Part shown: positions 16,704 through 24,415 of the stretch, piece after piece
Layout: every line of letters starts with the position of its first letter
Position numbering within the stretch: position 1 is the stretch's first letter
Source: a virus
DNA length: 64,000 bases
Virus record (IMG/VR): IMGVR_UViG_3300037541_000804
Span: 62,001 to 126,000 of that record
Direction: 5' to 3' (one strand)
Notes under the pieces: generated by a model
The model's database searches: none
What the model was told of the DNA's origin: nothing
The model's input: the letters and a program-made list of their open reading frames with translations, nothing else
Program-made: the position numbers and the translations under genes

Positions 16704-17377
16704 GGCCAATACTCGGCTATATCACTTTCCGCGATGATTCGTTTCGCTTCTTTGGACAAACTATCCCTATGAGCGGCCAAAATCTTCTTTTGCCCGCCCT
16801 TGTTTCTGCCGCGAAGTCTCAAAACCAGAGCGGCCTCGTCTTCTGGAATGTTGCCGATAAATAAAATCTTAAACGCCTCAAACCGCTTAGGCATCATGTG
16901 TTTTTCCAACTCAACCAAGACGCGGCGCATTGTTTCCTCGAAATTAATTGAGTCGTCTATTTTATTGTTCACCTCTTGTGAATGATGTTCTAGCTCAAGA
17001 GGCATTTTAGCATGGTAGCCATACTTCTTTGTCTTGCTCCACTTTTCGTAGAGGGGGCATTCCTCGCATTGGAGATTGCTAGGAGTTTCGGCGCAACCCT
17101 CTTCTCCAACTGCTGACTTACATTGCACGCATGGGCGAGCGTGACTCGTGTAAAGGTTGCGGAATTGGTTGTAAATCTGATTGCTGGCAATGCGTTGAAC
17201 CCATGGAGCTAGTTTGCGCGTTTGATCCCAGAGATGCCACTTTTTAGCAATGTGGGCGCGAATAATTTGGGCTATATCCTCCCAATCAATCCAACGAAGA
17301 ATACCCAGAGTCCACTTTCGGCGGCGCTTGTTTAGTTCTTTTTCAATCTGATCTGAGCAATCTTCGTAGGTTAGCAT
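16700..17377 (-). CDS. sigma-70-like transcription factor with zinc insert
   Basis: 225 residues. WIDWEDIAQIIRAHIAKKWH followed by LAPWVQRIASNQIYNQFRN (about 29-76) matches sigma region 2: a D.eDi.Q helix, then a W-x-x-RIA-x-N helix that binds core polymerase and the -10 element. A Cys cluster (CVQCKSAVGEEGC...CEECPLYEKW, about 83-111) looks like an inserted zinc knuckle. The C-terminal part (about 160-215, with EDEAALVLRLRGRNKGGQKKI) is a shortened helix-turn-helix like region 4. It could direct host polymerase to the -35-less TGTAAT motif seen before late genes, as T4 gp55 does for its own late promoters. The target motif is inference. Confidence 0.65.
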   Translation of the reverse strand: MLTYEDCSDQIEKELNKRRRKWTLGILRWIDWEDIAQIIRAHIAKKWHLWDQTRKLAPWVQRIASNQIYNQFRNLYTSHARPCVQCKSAVGEEGCAETPSNLQCEECPLYEKWSKTKKYGYHAKMPLELEHHSQEVNNKIDDSINFEETMRRVLVELEKHMMPKRFEAFKILFIGNIPEDEAALVLRLRGRNKGGQKKILAAHRDSLSKEAKRIIAESDIAEYWP

Positions 17378-17682
17378 TATAGTTTGCGGGGTTTGAATCT
17401 TTTGGCGACTGTCCCGCCGTTTTCAGAGAAAGAGAACGAGTTGAGTGTTTGAACGTATTTTTCGTCGTCGTCGGCTCCAGAAATACTAACTTGAAGACCG
17501 TCTAGTTCTGGAACGACAAATACATTGGAGCCATCTTCACTGTCGTCATCAAGTTGATGAGCAACCTTTGAGGCTTTGGTGGTTGTGGTTAGCGTGTTTA
17601 ACGATTGGCCGCAACTTGTGCAAAAGTTAGAAGTTGCAGTGGGAGCTTTCGTCCCACAGGAAGGGCAGTATTTTGGCGTCAT
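17377..17682 (-). CDS. zinc-ribbon protein
   Basis: 101 residues. It begins with CPSCG...CTSCG (about 6-24), a clear double-CxxC zinc ribbon, followed by a Ser/Thr-rich linker, an acidic patch (DDDSEDGS) and a basic end (KRFKPRKL). Its stop overlaps the start of the sigma-like gene, so the two are co-translated and may act together in transcription. A TGTAAT lies 18 bases upstream of its ATG, with a TAATAT box nearer (5 bases). Confidence 0.6.
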   Translation of the reverse strand: MTPKYCPSCGTKAPTATSNFCTSCGQSLNTLTTTTKASKVAHQLDDDSEDGSNVFVVPELDGLQVSISGADDDEKYVQTLNSFSFSENGGTVAKRFKPRKL

Positions 17683-17723
17683 GTTTAATATTAACGGCCA
17701 ATTACACTAATTAGTGGTAATTA

Positions 17724-18413
17724 TTAGAGCGCCGTGACTTGGCCGATATAGCTGGTAGTCTCGCCCTTTTCATTCTGAACAATCGACACGCTAATATGCA
17801 AGCCAATCTTTTCACCATGAGCGTTGGTGAAATTAACGGTATCTTCGAATTCACAACCGTCATTAAATGCGCTAGACCATACTTTGGTATATCTAGCCAA
17901 TTCGTCAGTCTTGATAAAGCGCTTCCACGAAAATCCTAATAATTCATTGGCCCCACAATCTAAGAATCGGGCGTAGGTTCTGTTGACCCAAGTGTTTTTG
18001 CCATGAGAATCGCAAAAGAAGTAGCCGCTTTTTGAATCATTAAGTAAGGCTGATTGGCGACTATCGCTAGCCATTTGGCGCTCTTCAATGCGTTTGATAG
18101 CGTCAAAAATAGAAGACCCGCCGTTTTTGGTAAGCTTGTCTCTGACAAAATTGGTTAAGTCCATGACAGACTTCTTTACGTCGTCTATTTCCTTTCGGCC
18201 CAAATCTATTCCAGCTTTGTTTTCGGCCATTTCAAGTTCTAGCTTTCGCGCTAATTTAATCCAGCGCCAGAAACACGCGAAAGGCTTGGCTAAGACGGTT
18301 AAACATTGCCAAACAAAACCAACCAACTCCCTATATTTAAGAGCGAGCATGAAAATCGCCGTGCCAGAAGCGATTACTTGGGCAATGTGGGAGATTAGTT
18401 CCTGTTGATCCAT
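17724..18413 (-). CDS. membrane-anchored PAS-domain protein
   Basis: 229 residues. Residues about 10-50 are hydrophobic (IAQVIASGTAIFMLAL...FVWQCLTVLAKPFACFW), one or two membrane segments. Residues 55-115 form a coiled coil. Residues about 118-229 are a PAS fold: LLNDSKSGYFFCDSHGKNTWVNRTYARFLDCGANELLGFSW...F...DEL..YT, then FEDTVNFTNAHGEKIGLHISVSIV and YIGQVTAL. PAS domains bind ligands or partners and normally feed kinases or cyclases, but no output domain follows. It starts 8 bases after an L-motif, so it is expressed with virion genes. It may be a sensor, or a receptor-mimic that joins host PAS complexes. Confidence 0.7.
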   Translation of the reverse strand: MDQQELISHIAQVIASGTAIFMLALKYRELVGFVWQCLTVLAKPFACFWRWIKLARKLELEMAENKAGIDLGRKEIDDVKKSVMDLTNFVRDKLTKNGGSSIFDAIKRIEERQMASDSRQSALLNDSKSGYFFCDSHGKNTWVNRTYARFLDCGANELLGFSWKRFIKTDELARYTKVWSSAFNDGCEFEDTVNFTNAHGEKIGLHISVSIVQNEKGETTSYIGQVTAL

Positions 18414-18421
18414 GCAAAAGG

Positions 18422-18427
18422 ATTACA
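18422..18427 (-). promoter_or_regulatory. L-motif TGTAAT upstream of PAS gene
   Basis: TGTAAT with 8 bases to the ATG at 18413. No -35 box. Confidence 0.5.
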
Positions 18428-18468
18428 GGCAAATAGGGAAAAATTCTAGACGATTATGGAAATTATAA

Positions 18469-19707
18469 CTATTTTCGCGGAATGGATTCGATCTTGTCTG
18501 CGAAATGTTTTTTATATTGATCTTCTTGGAATTTGATGTAGGCTTTATTGGCTCCAGCCCCTTTTTCTCTATTTAAGTTAAATTGCTCCATGTCCTCATT
18601 GGAACCAAACTTTTTGATCTGAAATTTGACATTTCCTTTAGTCATATCTATTAATTTATATCTAACAATCGCTGCTGGCAAAAATCCAAGATAAATAAGA
18701 GGTTTGATTTTTTGATCATAAAATTCTTGCGGCGACATTCCATATTTTTGATATGCAGTACTACTTGTTAGAGATATTCTTTTTCTTCTTTCCCCACAAC
18801 CATCAGAAAGCCATGATTGCGTACTTGCCACACGACCCCTTTCCGAAAGTTCCGCCCTCTTTGTTGGATCATTTTTGATAAGCTCCGCTCTCGCTCGGGC
18901 CTTTTCTCTGATTTTTTGCTTAGTCTCTTCGGTTTGAATTTTTCCAAACATTCCATTGTTTTCTCCCGACATATTTAACTCTCCGCTTTCATACTTCGCC
19001 TTCATTTTCAACGCTCTAATCTCAACAGCTTTTTGATACTTTTCTGGGTTTTCAATTCTATTTCTTTTGGCCGTGTCTTTCTGTTTTTGAATCCTTTCCA
19101 ATGAACGACTTCTTCCCCGCAAAGATAACTTTGGAATTCCCTTTTGAGACGCGCTCATTTTAGCTTTCGTTTCGTCGGAGTGCTTTTCCCCCTTCATACA
19201 TTTCATTGACGAATCTTTATATTCTTGAGTCATGATCCTAGACCAGCCAAGACTTTCAAATTCGGCAATTTCATCGACCTTGCTTTCGTGCAACATTACC
19301 CTTTTCTCCTTACTGTATAGCCTCACATAGGTTTTAAAATTTGGCTTTATCAAGGAATAAAGTCTCGCGTTCATATAACGACCTTCTTGGTGTGGGTTTT
19401 TCGCCCTAAGCTGTCTGAAAGCAAATATCATTTTCTGCTTTAAAAGAGAATCAAACATTTTTGTCGCACAAAGATGGACGATAAAATGTTCTTTGGCCGT
19501 TAAAAATACCAAGTTTTCCTTATCTTTTTCGCCTCCCAAGCCAAAGCTTTCTGGGAGAATATGATGAGATTCAACATACCCGAAAATCTCCTTTAAAACC
19601 TTTCGATCTTGTGGCCGTTTCAAGGCGTTCTCAATTATGCGAGAATAGTACTTTGTGTACTTGTTTTGGTTAGCTATAGAGATTACTTTTTCTAGATATA
19701 TATTCAT
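18469..19707 (-). CDS. HNH homing endonuclease with NUMOD3 repeats
   Basis: 412 residues. HHILPESFGLGGEKDKENLV...EHFIVHLCATK (about 48-84) is an HNH-type beta-beta-alpha metal nuclease core. NUMOD3 repeats follow (MKCMKGEKHSDETKAKMSASQKG; MSGENNGMFGKIQTEETKQKIREKARAR). This nuclease-first architecture is typical of intron-free mobile endonucleases. It is AT-rich compared with neighbouring virion genes and sits alone between the PAS gene and phoH, so it is most likely a selfish insertion. Confidence 0.85.
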   Translation of the reverse strand: MNIYLEKVISIANQNKYTKYYSRIIENALKRPQDRKVLKEIFGYVESHHILPESFGLGGEKDKENLVFLTAKEHFIVHLCATKMFDSLLKQKMIFAFRQLRAKNPHQEGRYMNARLYSLIKPNFKTYVRLYSKEKRVMLHESKVDEIAEFESLGWSRIMTQEYKDSSMKCMKGEKHSDETKAKMSASQKGIPKLSLRGRSRSLERIQKQKDTAKRNRIENPEKYQKAVEIRALKMKAKYESGELNMSGENNGMFGKIQTEETKQKIREKARARAELIKNDPTKRAELSERGRVASTQSWLSDGCGERRKRISLTSSTAYQKYGMSPQEFYDQKIKPLIYLGFLPAAIVRYKLIDMTKGNVKFQIKKFGSNEDMEQFNLNREKGAGANKAYIKFQEDQYKKHFADKIESIPRK

Positions 19708-19767
19708 GGCAATATATATTAACCCCGAATACTACGTTAATAGATATTACTACAGATATAACCAGAA

Positions 19768-20511
19768 TTATTCAATCATTTTCAGCTTCTCTAGGATAAA
19801 GCGAACAAATCCAGACCTAAGAATGTCCTCTTTTCGCCTCAACTCAAAGCAGTGAATACCATTATCTCTAGACTCTTGATCATTAAATTCTTCGAAAATT
19901 TCCCTAAATCCAGACTCTCCTTTTGGCAAGTAGTTTTGATGTTTGCTGTCTCCAATAAAGAAAATCCTTGTAAATTCGGCGCATCTTGTCAAGAGCATTA
20001 AAAAATCTGTGCGGGAAATGTTTGCACTCTCATCAACGATGATAGCTTTGCACGCCCAATTTTTGCCTTGGACAAATCCTACGCTCGTAGAGTCAATTCT
20101 ATTTTCTGCCTTAAGCAATTCAATTTCAGATGGCGGCAAAAGCTCTTCTAGCTTATCATAGACTAGGCAAGTGTAGGGACTAAGTTTTTCTGCCAATTCG
20201 CCTTTCAAAAATCCGACTTTGCCAGATTTCGAGCTTTCTACGGGGTTTCTGACGTAGATAATTTGGTCAATTTTCTTCTGATTAAGAAGCTTTAGCGCAG
20301 CCAAAACACAGGTATAAGTCTTAGCCGTTCCGTATAGTCCGTCAATAAACACGCATCTCGTATCCTTGTCCATGGCGGTTTTCAGAATATCAACCTGCCT
20401 TTCCGTCATATCATCCCTTTCCCTAATATGAAGCTCTTGAGAGAGTTTTTCGCGTTGAAATACCTTCGGGGATTTATCTATGCCTTTTTTAACAGCGAGT
20501 TTTTTGCTCAT
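19768..20511 (-). CDS. phoH: PhoH-like ATPase
   Basis: 247 residues. Walker A is GLYGTAKT (about 59-66, with Ala where Gly is usual). The Walker-B-like IIVDESANIS is followed by the PhoH signature around FIGDSKHQNYLPKGESGFREIFEEF. PhoH-like proteins are RNA-associated ATPases very common in marine and freshwater phages. It is flanked by the HNH gene and a virion gene, with an L-motif 16 bases upstream of its ATG. Confidence 0.85.
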   Translation of the reverse strand: MSKKLAVKKGIDKSPKVFQREKLSQELHIRERDDMTERQVDILKTAMDKDTRCVFIDGLYGTAKTYTCVLAALKLLNQKKIDQIIYVRNPVESSKSGKVGFLKGELAEKLSPYTCLVYDKLEELLPPSEIELLKAENRIDSTSVGFVQGKNWACKAIIVDESANISRTDFLMLLTRCAEFTRIFFIGDSKHQNYLPKGESGFREIFEEFNDQESRDNGIHCFELRRKEDILRSGFVRFILEKLKMIE

Positions 20512-20527
20512 GTTGGATATGTATTAT

Positions 20528-20533
20528 ATTACA
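20528..20533 (-). promoter_or_regulatory. L-motif TGTAAT upstream of phoH
   Basis: TGTAAT with 16 bases to the ATG, so a leader of roughly ten bases rather than a leaderless start. Confidence 0.45.
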
Positions 20534-20551
20534 GCCGCAAACCCAAAACCA

Positions 20552-21424
20552 CTAGAAAACATTTTCCACCAAATTGATTTGGCCGACTATTCCATCTGGC
20601 GAAACATCTAAATTCTGCGAAACAACTCTGCCCGTTGTGCAAATATTAAACAAACCATTATTCGATACCGTTCCCGTAACAAAAGTCGAAAAAGGATGAA
20701 ACGCTAAATTCAAAATTGCATTTCCACCACTAAAGTTAATAAATTCAGAAACATTTTCGCCGTTAATAGAAACCTGTTTCTCCACGCTCTCCAGAATAAC
20801 GGTTGATGGGTAAATGTCGCCTAGATTATAAATGGGCGAATGTCGAATGTTGTAAGAAATACTAATCCTCTCTTTTGAATCGGGCAAATTAACTCCAGAC
20901 CCAGAAACTCCCATTGCCAGCGCATGAATGCTTTCTAAATAAGCGCCCGAACCATTGTTTGTTAGGACATGCGAAATACTTTGGCCCGTAAAAGATTGGC
21001 CTGTTATTTCGGACAAATCGTAAACGTCAAAATCAGCAGACACTTTGACTGGCGATTGTGGAGAAATATCCAAGCCCAAATTCGACAAATAGCACTTCCG
21101 CAAGTTAAGATTTCCAAACTTTATCCTGTGTCCAAACTCAAAATCAGAGAGTAGGCCAGTAATTAGAGCCATTTGATTGTTCGTCTCGGCGGAGGAATTT
21201 GAGCCAATCAGCGGCAAAAACGTGGCCGAAAACTTCCCAACCTGAAATCCAGCCACATTATAATCGTCAAAAATTCTAGACTCACCAAAAACTTTGTTCG
21301 CTTCAAGGCTAGAATCGACGGAAAAGCTCGCATCTGTGGCCAAAAAGAACTGTCCAGTCGTCGGCGCAGTATTTTGCTCCAAAAAATTGGCAAAAATTGC
21401 AGAATTCTTATAAGAAACGAACAT
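20552..21424 (-). CDS. virion structural protein, tail tube-like (tentative)
   Basis: 290 residues, all-beta in appearance, with repeated Gly/Ser/Asn turns, no Cys cluster, no signal and no membrane segment. Paired strands such as FQVGKFSATFLPLIGSNSS and VKVSADFDVYDLSEITGQS suit a tail tube or other assembly protein. It is the first gene of the minus late block, transcribed away from the plus-strand HD gene. A minus-strand TGTAAT (21456-21461) lies about 30 bases upstream and overlaps the -10 of the divergent promoter. Function by general character only. Confidence 0.45.
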   Translation of the reverse strand: MFVSYKNSAIFANFLEQNTAPTTGQFFLATDASFSVDSSLEANKVFGESRIFDDYNVAGFQVGKFSATFLPLIGSNSSAETNNQMALITGLLSDFEFGHRIKFGNLNLRKCYLSNLGLDISPQSPVKVSADFDVYDLSEITGQSFTGQSISHVLTNNGSGAYLESIHALAMGVSGSGVNLPDSKERISISYNIRHSPIYNLGDIYPSTVILESVEKQVSINGENVSEFINFSGGNAILNLAFHPFSTFVTGTVSNNGLFNICTTGRVVSQNLDVSPDGIVGQINLVENVF

Positions 21425-21429
21425 TTTTA

Positions 21430-21458
21430 TTGACAGGAACCTTAATCCTCACTATATT
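21430..21458 (+). promoter_or_regulatory. E-promoter for 21466-22065, overlapping a minus L-motif
   Basis: TTGACA at 21430-21435, 17-base spacer, TATATT at 21453-21458, 7 bases to the ATG at 21466. The bases 21456-21461 read TGTAAT on the minus strand, so early plus and late minus polymerases would compete for the same DNA. Confidence 0.75.
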
Positions 21459-21465
21459 ACACTCC

Positions 21466-22065
21466 ATGAGAGAAAACCTACGCCCATACACCAATCAATT
21501 ATCCAACCCAGCTTTATACGCGGCTTGCTTAAAATTAGACGATTACCCCAACTTTTGGACACATCCAGGTTCCGTTTTTTCCCACCATGGATATGTTGGC
21601 GGGTTGTGGATTCACACAAAAGAAGTTGTCGATTTTGCCCTACACCAAGCACAACAGTTTCCCGCCGTTAACAAAGACGTTTTGATTGCCGCCGCACTTT
21701 GGCATGACTTGGCGAAAGTTTGGGATTATAAACTCGCCCTATATTACGCCCATCAATACAATGAACTTCCAAAACACTACGTTTTAAAGGAAGAAAGCTT
21801 CCAAACTTGGAAAAAGGTTTACATCGCCGACTCCGATTACAAAAATCAAATCCACCACATCACAGGCTCAACCGCTGAATTCACCCATCACGCACTAAAT
21901 TGTGGAGTTGATAGAAAAATTATTAACCAAATAACCCACTGCATAATTTCGCACCATGGAAGGAAAGATTGGGGCAGCATCAAAGAGCCACAAACTTTAG
22001 AATCTTTGATTCTTCATCATGCCGACAATTTGAGCGCAAAATTCGGCCCGCGAAAGGATAAATAA
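21466..22065 (+). CDS. HD-domain phosphohydrolase / YhaM-like nuclease
   Basis: 199 residues when started at the ATG placed 7 bases after the -10 box; a longer frame from 21397 runs through the promoter and is rejected. SHHGYVGGLWIHTKEVVDFA supplies the first His, LIAAALWHDLAKVWDY the HD pair, and ITHCIISHHGRKDWGS...ILHHADNLSAKF the later His/Asp ligands. The SHHG...G....P.t.Ea..lH.aDnL end is characteristic of the YhaM 3'-5' exoribonuclease HD domain. It lacks an N-terminal OB domain. It starts the plus-strand early operon. Confidence 0.8.
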   Translation: MRENLRPYTNQLSNPALYAACLKLDDYPNFWTHPGSVFSHHGYVGGLWIHTKEVVDFALHQAQQFPAVNKDVLIAAALWHDLAKVWDYKLALYYAHQYNELPKHYVLKEESFQTWKKVYIADSDYKNQIHHITGSTAEFTHHALNCGVDRKIINQITHCIISHHGRKDWGSIKEPQTLESLILHHADNLSAKFGPRKDK

Positions 22066-22066
22066 T

Positions 22067-22720
22067 ATGTCAAAGAAAAGCAATTTAAAATACTCAATCA
22101 AAGAATTACAAAAGGCGCTATCCATTTTTGGAGACTCATATAAAACGGAGGTAGAATTCTTTCTGGAGTTTCTGGAGACAAATCCTTTGAAGAAGCGGTC
22201 TTTGATCCCAAGCGGCGGGAACGACTGTATTATGACGCCGCCAGAATTGGCAGAACAAATTGTCGGTCATTTTTCCAGGCTTGTTAACGAAACTCATTTG
22301 AATTTTCTTGAGCCATGTCGCGGAGAAGGGGCGTTTTATAATGCGATGCTAAGAGTAGTTTCGAGCAAAGCCCATAAAGATGCCGAATTTGATTGGTGTG
22401 AGCTATCAGAAGGTAAAGATTTTCTTGATCTTAAATTTAATCTATTTAAATACGATTTTATTTTTACAAATCCGCCATTCTCTAAGCTTCGCGCTTTCTT
22501 AAAAAAGAGTATGGAATTGGCCGACAATATTGTTTTTCTTTGCCCCGTAAATCACATTCTGGGGTTAAAGGCTCGTAAAAGAGATGTAAAAGAAGCTGGA
22601 TTTTTTGTTAGAGAAGTCTGTAGAGTCGAAAAACCCATTGAATGGCCAAGTTCTGGATTTGAGTATGCGGCAATTTATTTATCAAGACAGGCGGGCGATT
22701 GTAAATTCTCCGAACTTTGA
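22067..22720 (+). CDS. class I SAM-dependent DNA methyltransferase (adenine type)
   Basis: 217 residues. MTPPELAEQIVGHFS begins the methyltransferase fold. LNFLEPCRGEGAFYNAM (about 84-100) is the AdoMet-binding motif I in its E-P-C/S-x-G-x-G form. FIFTNPPFSKLRAFL is motif IV (NPPF), diagnostic of N6-adenine or amino-methyl transfer. The start is 2 bases after the HD gene stop. No target-recognition domain or endonuclease partner is next to it, so protection against host restriction is the likeliest role. Confidence 0.8.
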   Translation: MSKKSNLKYSIKELQKALSIFGDSYKTEVEFFLEFLETNPLKKRSLIPSGGNDCIMTPPELAEQIVGHFSRLVNETHLNFLEPCRGEGAFYNAMLRVVSSKAHKDAEFDWCELSEGKDFLDLKFNLFKYDFIFTNPPFSKLRAFLKKSMELADNIVFLCPVNHILGLKARKRDVKEAGFFVREVCRVEKPIEWPSSGFEYAAIYLSRQAGDCKFSEL

Positions 22721-22740
22721 ACCCTCACCCCTCCGCCGCT

Positions 22741-22857
22741 TTGAAAATTCCTAAATCTTGGAAACTCGCCAGAAAATACCTCAAACAGTTCGGCCTCACA
22801 AGGGGCGAACAGAATCTACTTTTGGCCGTGCTGAAAATCAAAGATCAAATTAAGTGA
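22741..22857 (+). CDS. 38-residue basic protein
   Basis: Begins at TTG 22741 and its stop (TGA) overlaps the GTG start of the deaminase gene. It is a Lys/Leu-rich helix pair (MKIPKSWKLARKYLKQFGL...LLLAVLKIKDQIK). Supported only by frame, overlap and helical periodicity. The start codon is unusual. Confidence 0.4.
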   Translation: MKIPKSWKLARKYLKQFGLTRGEQNLLLAVLKIKDQIK

Positions 22858-23255
22858 ACAAGAAGTTGTCTCGCGCTATTGAAATAGCCAAATGTTTAAA
22901 GCCATTTAAGCAGAACGGACAGCAGTTTCACGTTTCAATCGCTTACGCCAAGAATAAGATTGTGTCTATTGGCTATAATTCCTACACCCACGAGAATCTA
23001 GATCACCGTTTCGGCAAATACAAACCCACAAGAGCGGGTTCTAATTATCGCGCCTGTAGGCATTCGGAAACAGAAATGCTCCGACGCTTGAAAGGATCAA
23101 CAAAAGATTTGACAATCTGCAATGTTCGGATTGATAATAATGGCGAACCAGCAATAGCCAGCCCATGCAGAAATTGTCTCAAAATTCTTGACTCTTTAGG
23201 CTATCGGCGTATATTGTTCTCCATAGACAGCTATTCATACGGAACAATAGAATGA
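22854..23255 (+). CDS. cytidine/deoxycytidylate deaminase-fold protein
   Basis: 133 residues starting at GTG 22854 (overlapping the previous stop). ACRHSETEML (about 67-76) is the H-x-E zinc/proton-shuttle motif and SPCRNCLKIL (about 101-110) the PCxxC motif of the deaminase fold. A strand follows with RRILFSIDS. It could supply dUMP for phage DNA synthesis, or edit nucleic acid. The extended middle part (HENLDHRFGKYKPTRAGSNYR) is not typical of plain dCMP deaminase. ATGA overlap with the next gene. Confidence 0.75.
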   Translation: MNKKLSRAIEIAKCLKPFKQNGQQFHVSIAYAKNKIVSIGYNSYTHENLDHRFGKYKPTRAGSNYRACRHSETEMLRRLKGSTKDLTICNVRIDNNGEPAIASPCRNCLKILDSLGYRRILFSIDSYSYGTIE

Positions 23256-23536
23256 ACCGCCCAATCAAAGACCTAATCCAAACCCGCCAAAAACTCCTCC
23301 CCGAATGGTCGGCGGAAACAATTAGTTTTGTGGACGAACTCTACTCCCGCCTAGAATGGGCCGAAACAGAAGTTGAAGTGTTCAACCTGCGCCTAAAAGG
23401 AGAATGGACGGCTGGCTCGAAACTCTATACTAAAAAAGAACTTGACAACGAGACAACGAAGGCTTACAATCGGGGATACAAAGATGGAGAAGAAAACTTC
23501 TACGGCGAAAACCGTGACGGCCATTTTATACGATGA
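23252..23536 (+). CDS. hypothetical protein
   Basis: 94 residues, helical N-terminal two thirds (QTRQKLLPEWSAETISFVDELYSRLEWAETEVEVFNLRL) and a short Gly/Tyr/Arg-rich end (AYNRGYKDGEENFYGENRDG). The N-Y/F-G-Y.dGe pattern is common in small phage proteins of unknown role. ATGA overlaps on both sides. Confidence 0.65.
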   Translation: MNRPIKDLIQTRQKLLPEWSAETISFVDELYSRLEWAETEVEVFNLRLKGEWTAGSKLYTKKELDNETTKAYNRGYKDGEENFYGENRDGHFIR

Positions 23537-23709
23537 CTAAAAATGCAAACACATCAAAAGCCACTTTATGGGACGAAGACGATACCTGTCCTCAATGTGG
23601 GGATTGTATTGGGCCTATATGGTGGCTGGAATGCTGTGGTTTAGTAATGTGTGACGATTGCAGGGATAAGCATGATGTAAAATATCATTTCAATTTAACC
23701 CAAGAATGA
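23533..23709 (+). CDS. 58-residue zinc-binding protein
   Basis: CPQCGDC...ECCGLVMCDDCRDKH gives two Cys pairs and a His, a small treble-clef or cross-brace zinc module. Starts at an ATG overlapping the upstream TGA and ends overlapping the next ATG, strong evidence for translation. Function unknown. Confidence 0.6.
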   Translation: MTKNANTSKATLWDEDDTCPQCGDCIGPIWWLECCGLVMCDDCRDKHDVKYHFNLTQE

Positions 23710-23915
23710 AAGACTCTGACTTAATTATTAACTTTTACCCTCCGCGAAATAAAGGTGGCCAATATGTAGGAATTTCCTACGGCATCCAAGTTATTCACAA
23801 TCCCACAGGCTTGCAGGCAATTGTTAACACCGAACGCTCCCAACCCAAGAATAGAAACGTCGCCAAATCCATGATCGAGTGGGGATTAAACGAAATAGGA
23901 TGGAAAGATGACTAA
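23706..23915 (+). CDS. hypothetical protein
   Basis: 69 residues, alpha/beta. It contains GGQYVGISYGIQVIHNPTGLQAIVNTERSQ, a three-strand pattern, and then a helix (NVAKSMIEWGLNEIGW). The early part resembles the small RF-1/PrfA-type fold (helix after strands), but no GGQ-loop context supports a release factor. Overlaps both neighbours by a few bases. Confidence 0.55.
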   Translation: MKDSDLIINFYPPRNKGGQYVGISYGIQVIHNPTGLQAIVNTERSQPKNRNVAKSMIEWGLNEIGWKDD

Positions 23916-24147
23916 AACATATAACCAATTCAAAACCCTTGGCCATCTCGTTAAAAAGGGCGAAAAAAGCATTGGCAAAAACGAAAACGGCCAATCTGTG
24001 TTTCGACTCGACCAAACTCTTCCTATTTGTGAACCAGAAGAATTGGCCGATATTAAAGTTAAGATGGCCCAATACGCTACCCACGCAGTTTTCGATAGCG
24101 CAATCAGAAACGAAGCATATGTAATTTGCTGCGAAAACCAAGAATAA
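23908..24147 (+). CDS. hypothetical protein
   Basis: 79 residues. It begins MTKTYNQFKTLGHLVKKGEKSIGKNENG and so resembles ArdC-like N-terminal fragments (the ..W...G..VkkGek.i.. pattern of antirestriction or ssDNA-binding domains), but it is short and the resemblance is weak. Overlaps the previous gene by 8 bases. Confidence 0.5.
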   Translation: MTKTYNQFKTLGHLVKKGEKSIGKNENGQSVFRLDQTLPICEPEELADIKVKMAQYATHAVFDSAIRNEAYVICCENQE

Positions 24148-24150
24148 TTT

Positions 24151-24381
24151 ATGACCCAAGAACAACTAATCACCAATCAACAACTAAAAATCCACCAACT
24201 TGAGGCCGATAATAAAGACCTAATTAATTGTATCCAACGACTTCGCTCGGATATGATTTGTATCGGCGGGCCGCTAAATGATAACGTTCTAGAATATTCC
24301 CCCAAGCAATTGATGGTCTTTCAAAGGATGGATCGCCACATCGAAGAAGTAAGAGATTTCCTATATAAAGAACAAGAATAA
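24151..24381 (+). CDS. small coiled-coil protein
   Basis: 76 residues. Residues 1-35 form a heptad-rich helix (QLKIHQLEADNKDLINCIQRLRSD), then a short loop and a second helix. Typical of small phage accessory proteins. Four bases downstream of the previous stop. Confidence 0.55.
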   Translation: MTQEQLITNQQLKIHQLEADNKDLINCIQRLRSDMICIGGPLNDNVLEYSPKQLMVFQRMDRHIEEVRDFLYKEQE

Positions 24382-24415
24382 TTTAACCAAAAAAAAAACC
24401 AAACCACAAAACACC

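Noticed and set aside
21397-21465. Earlier start for the HD hydrolase gene
   Set aside because: These codons run through a near-consensus promoter whose -10 lies 7 bases before the ATG at 21466.
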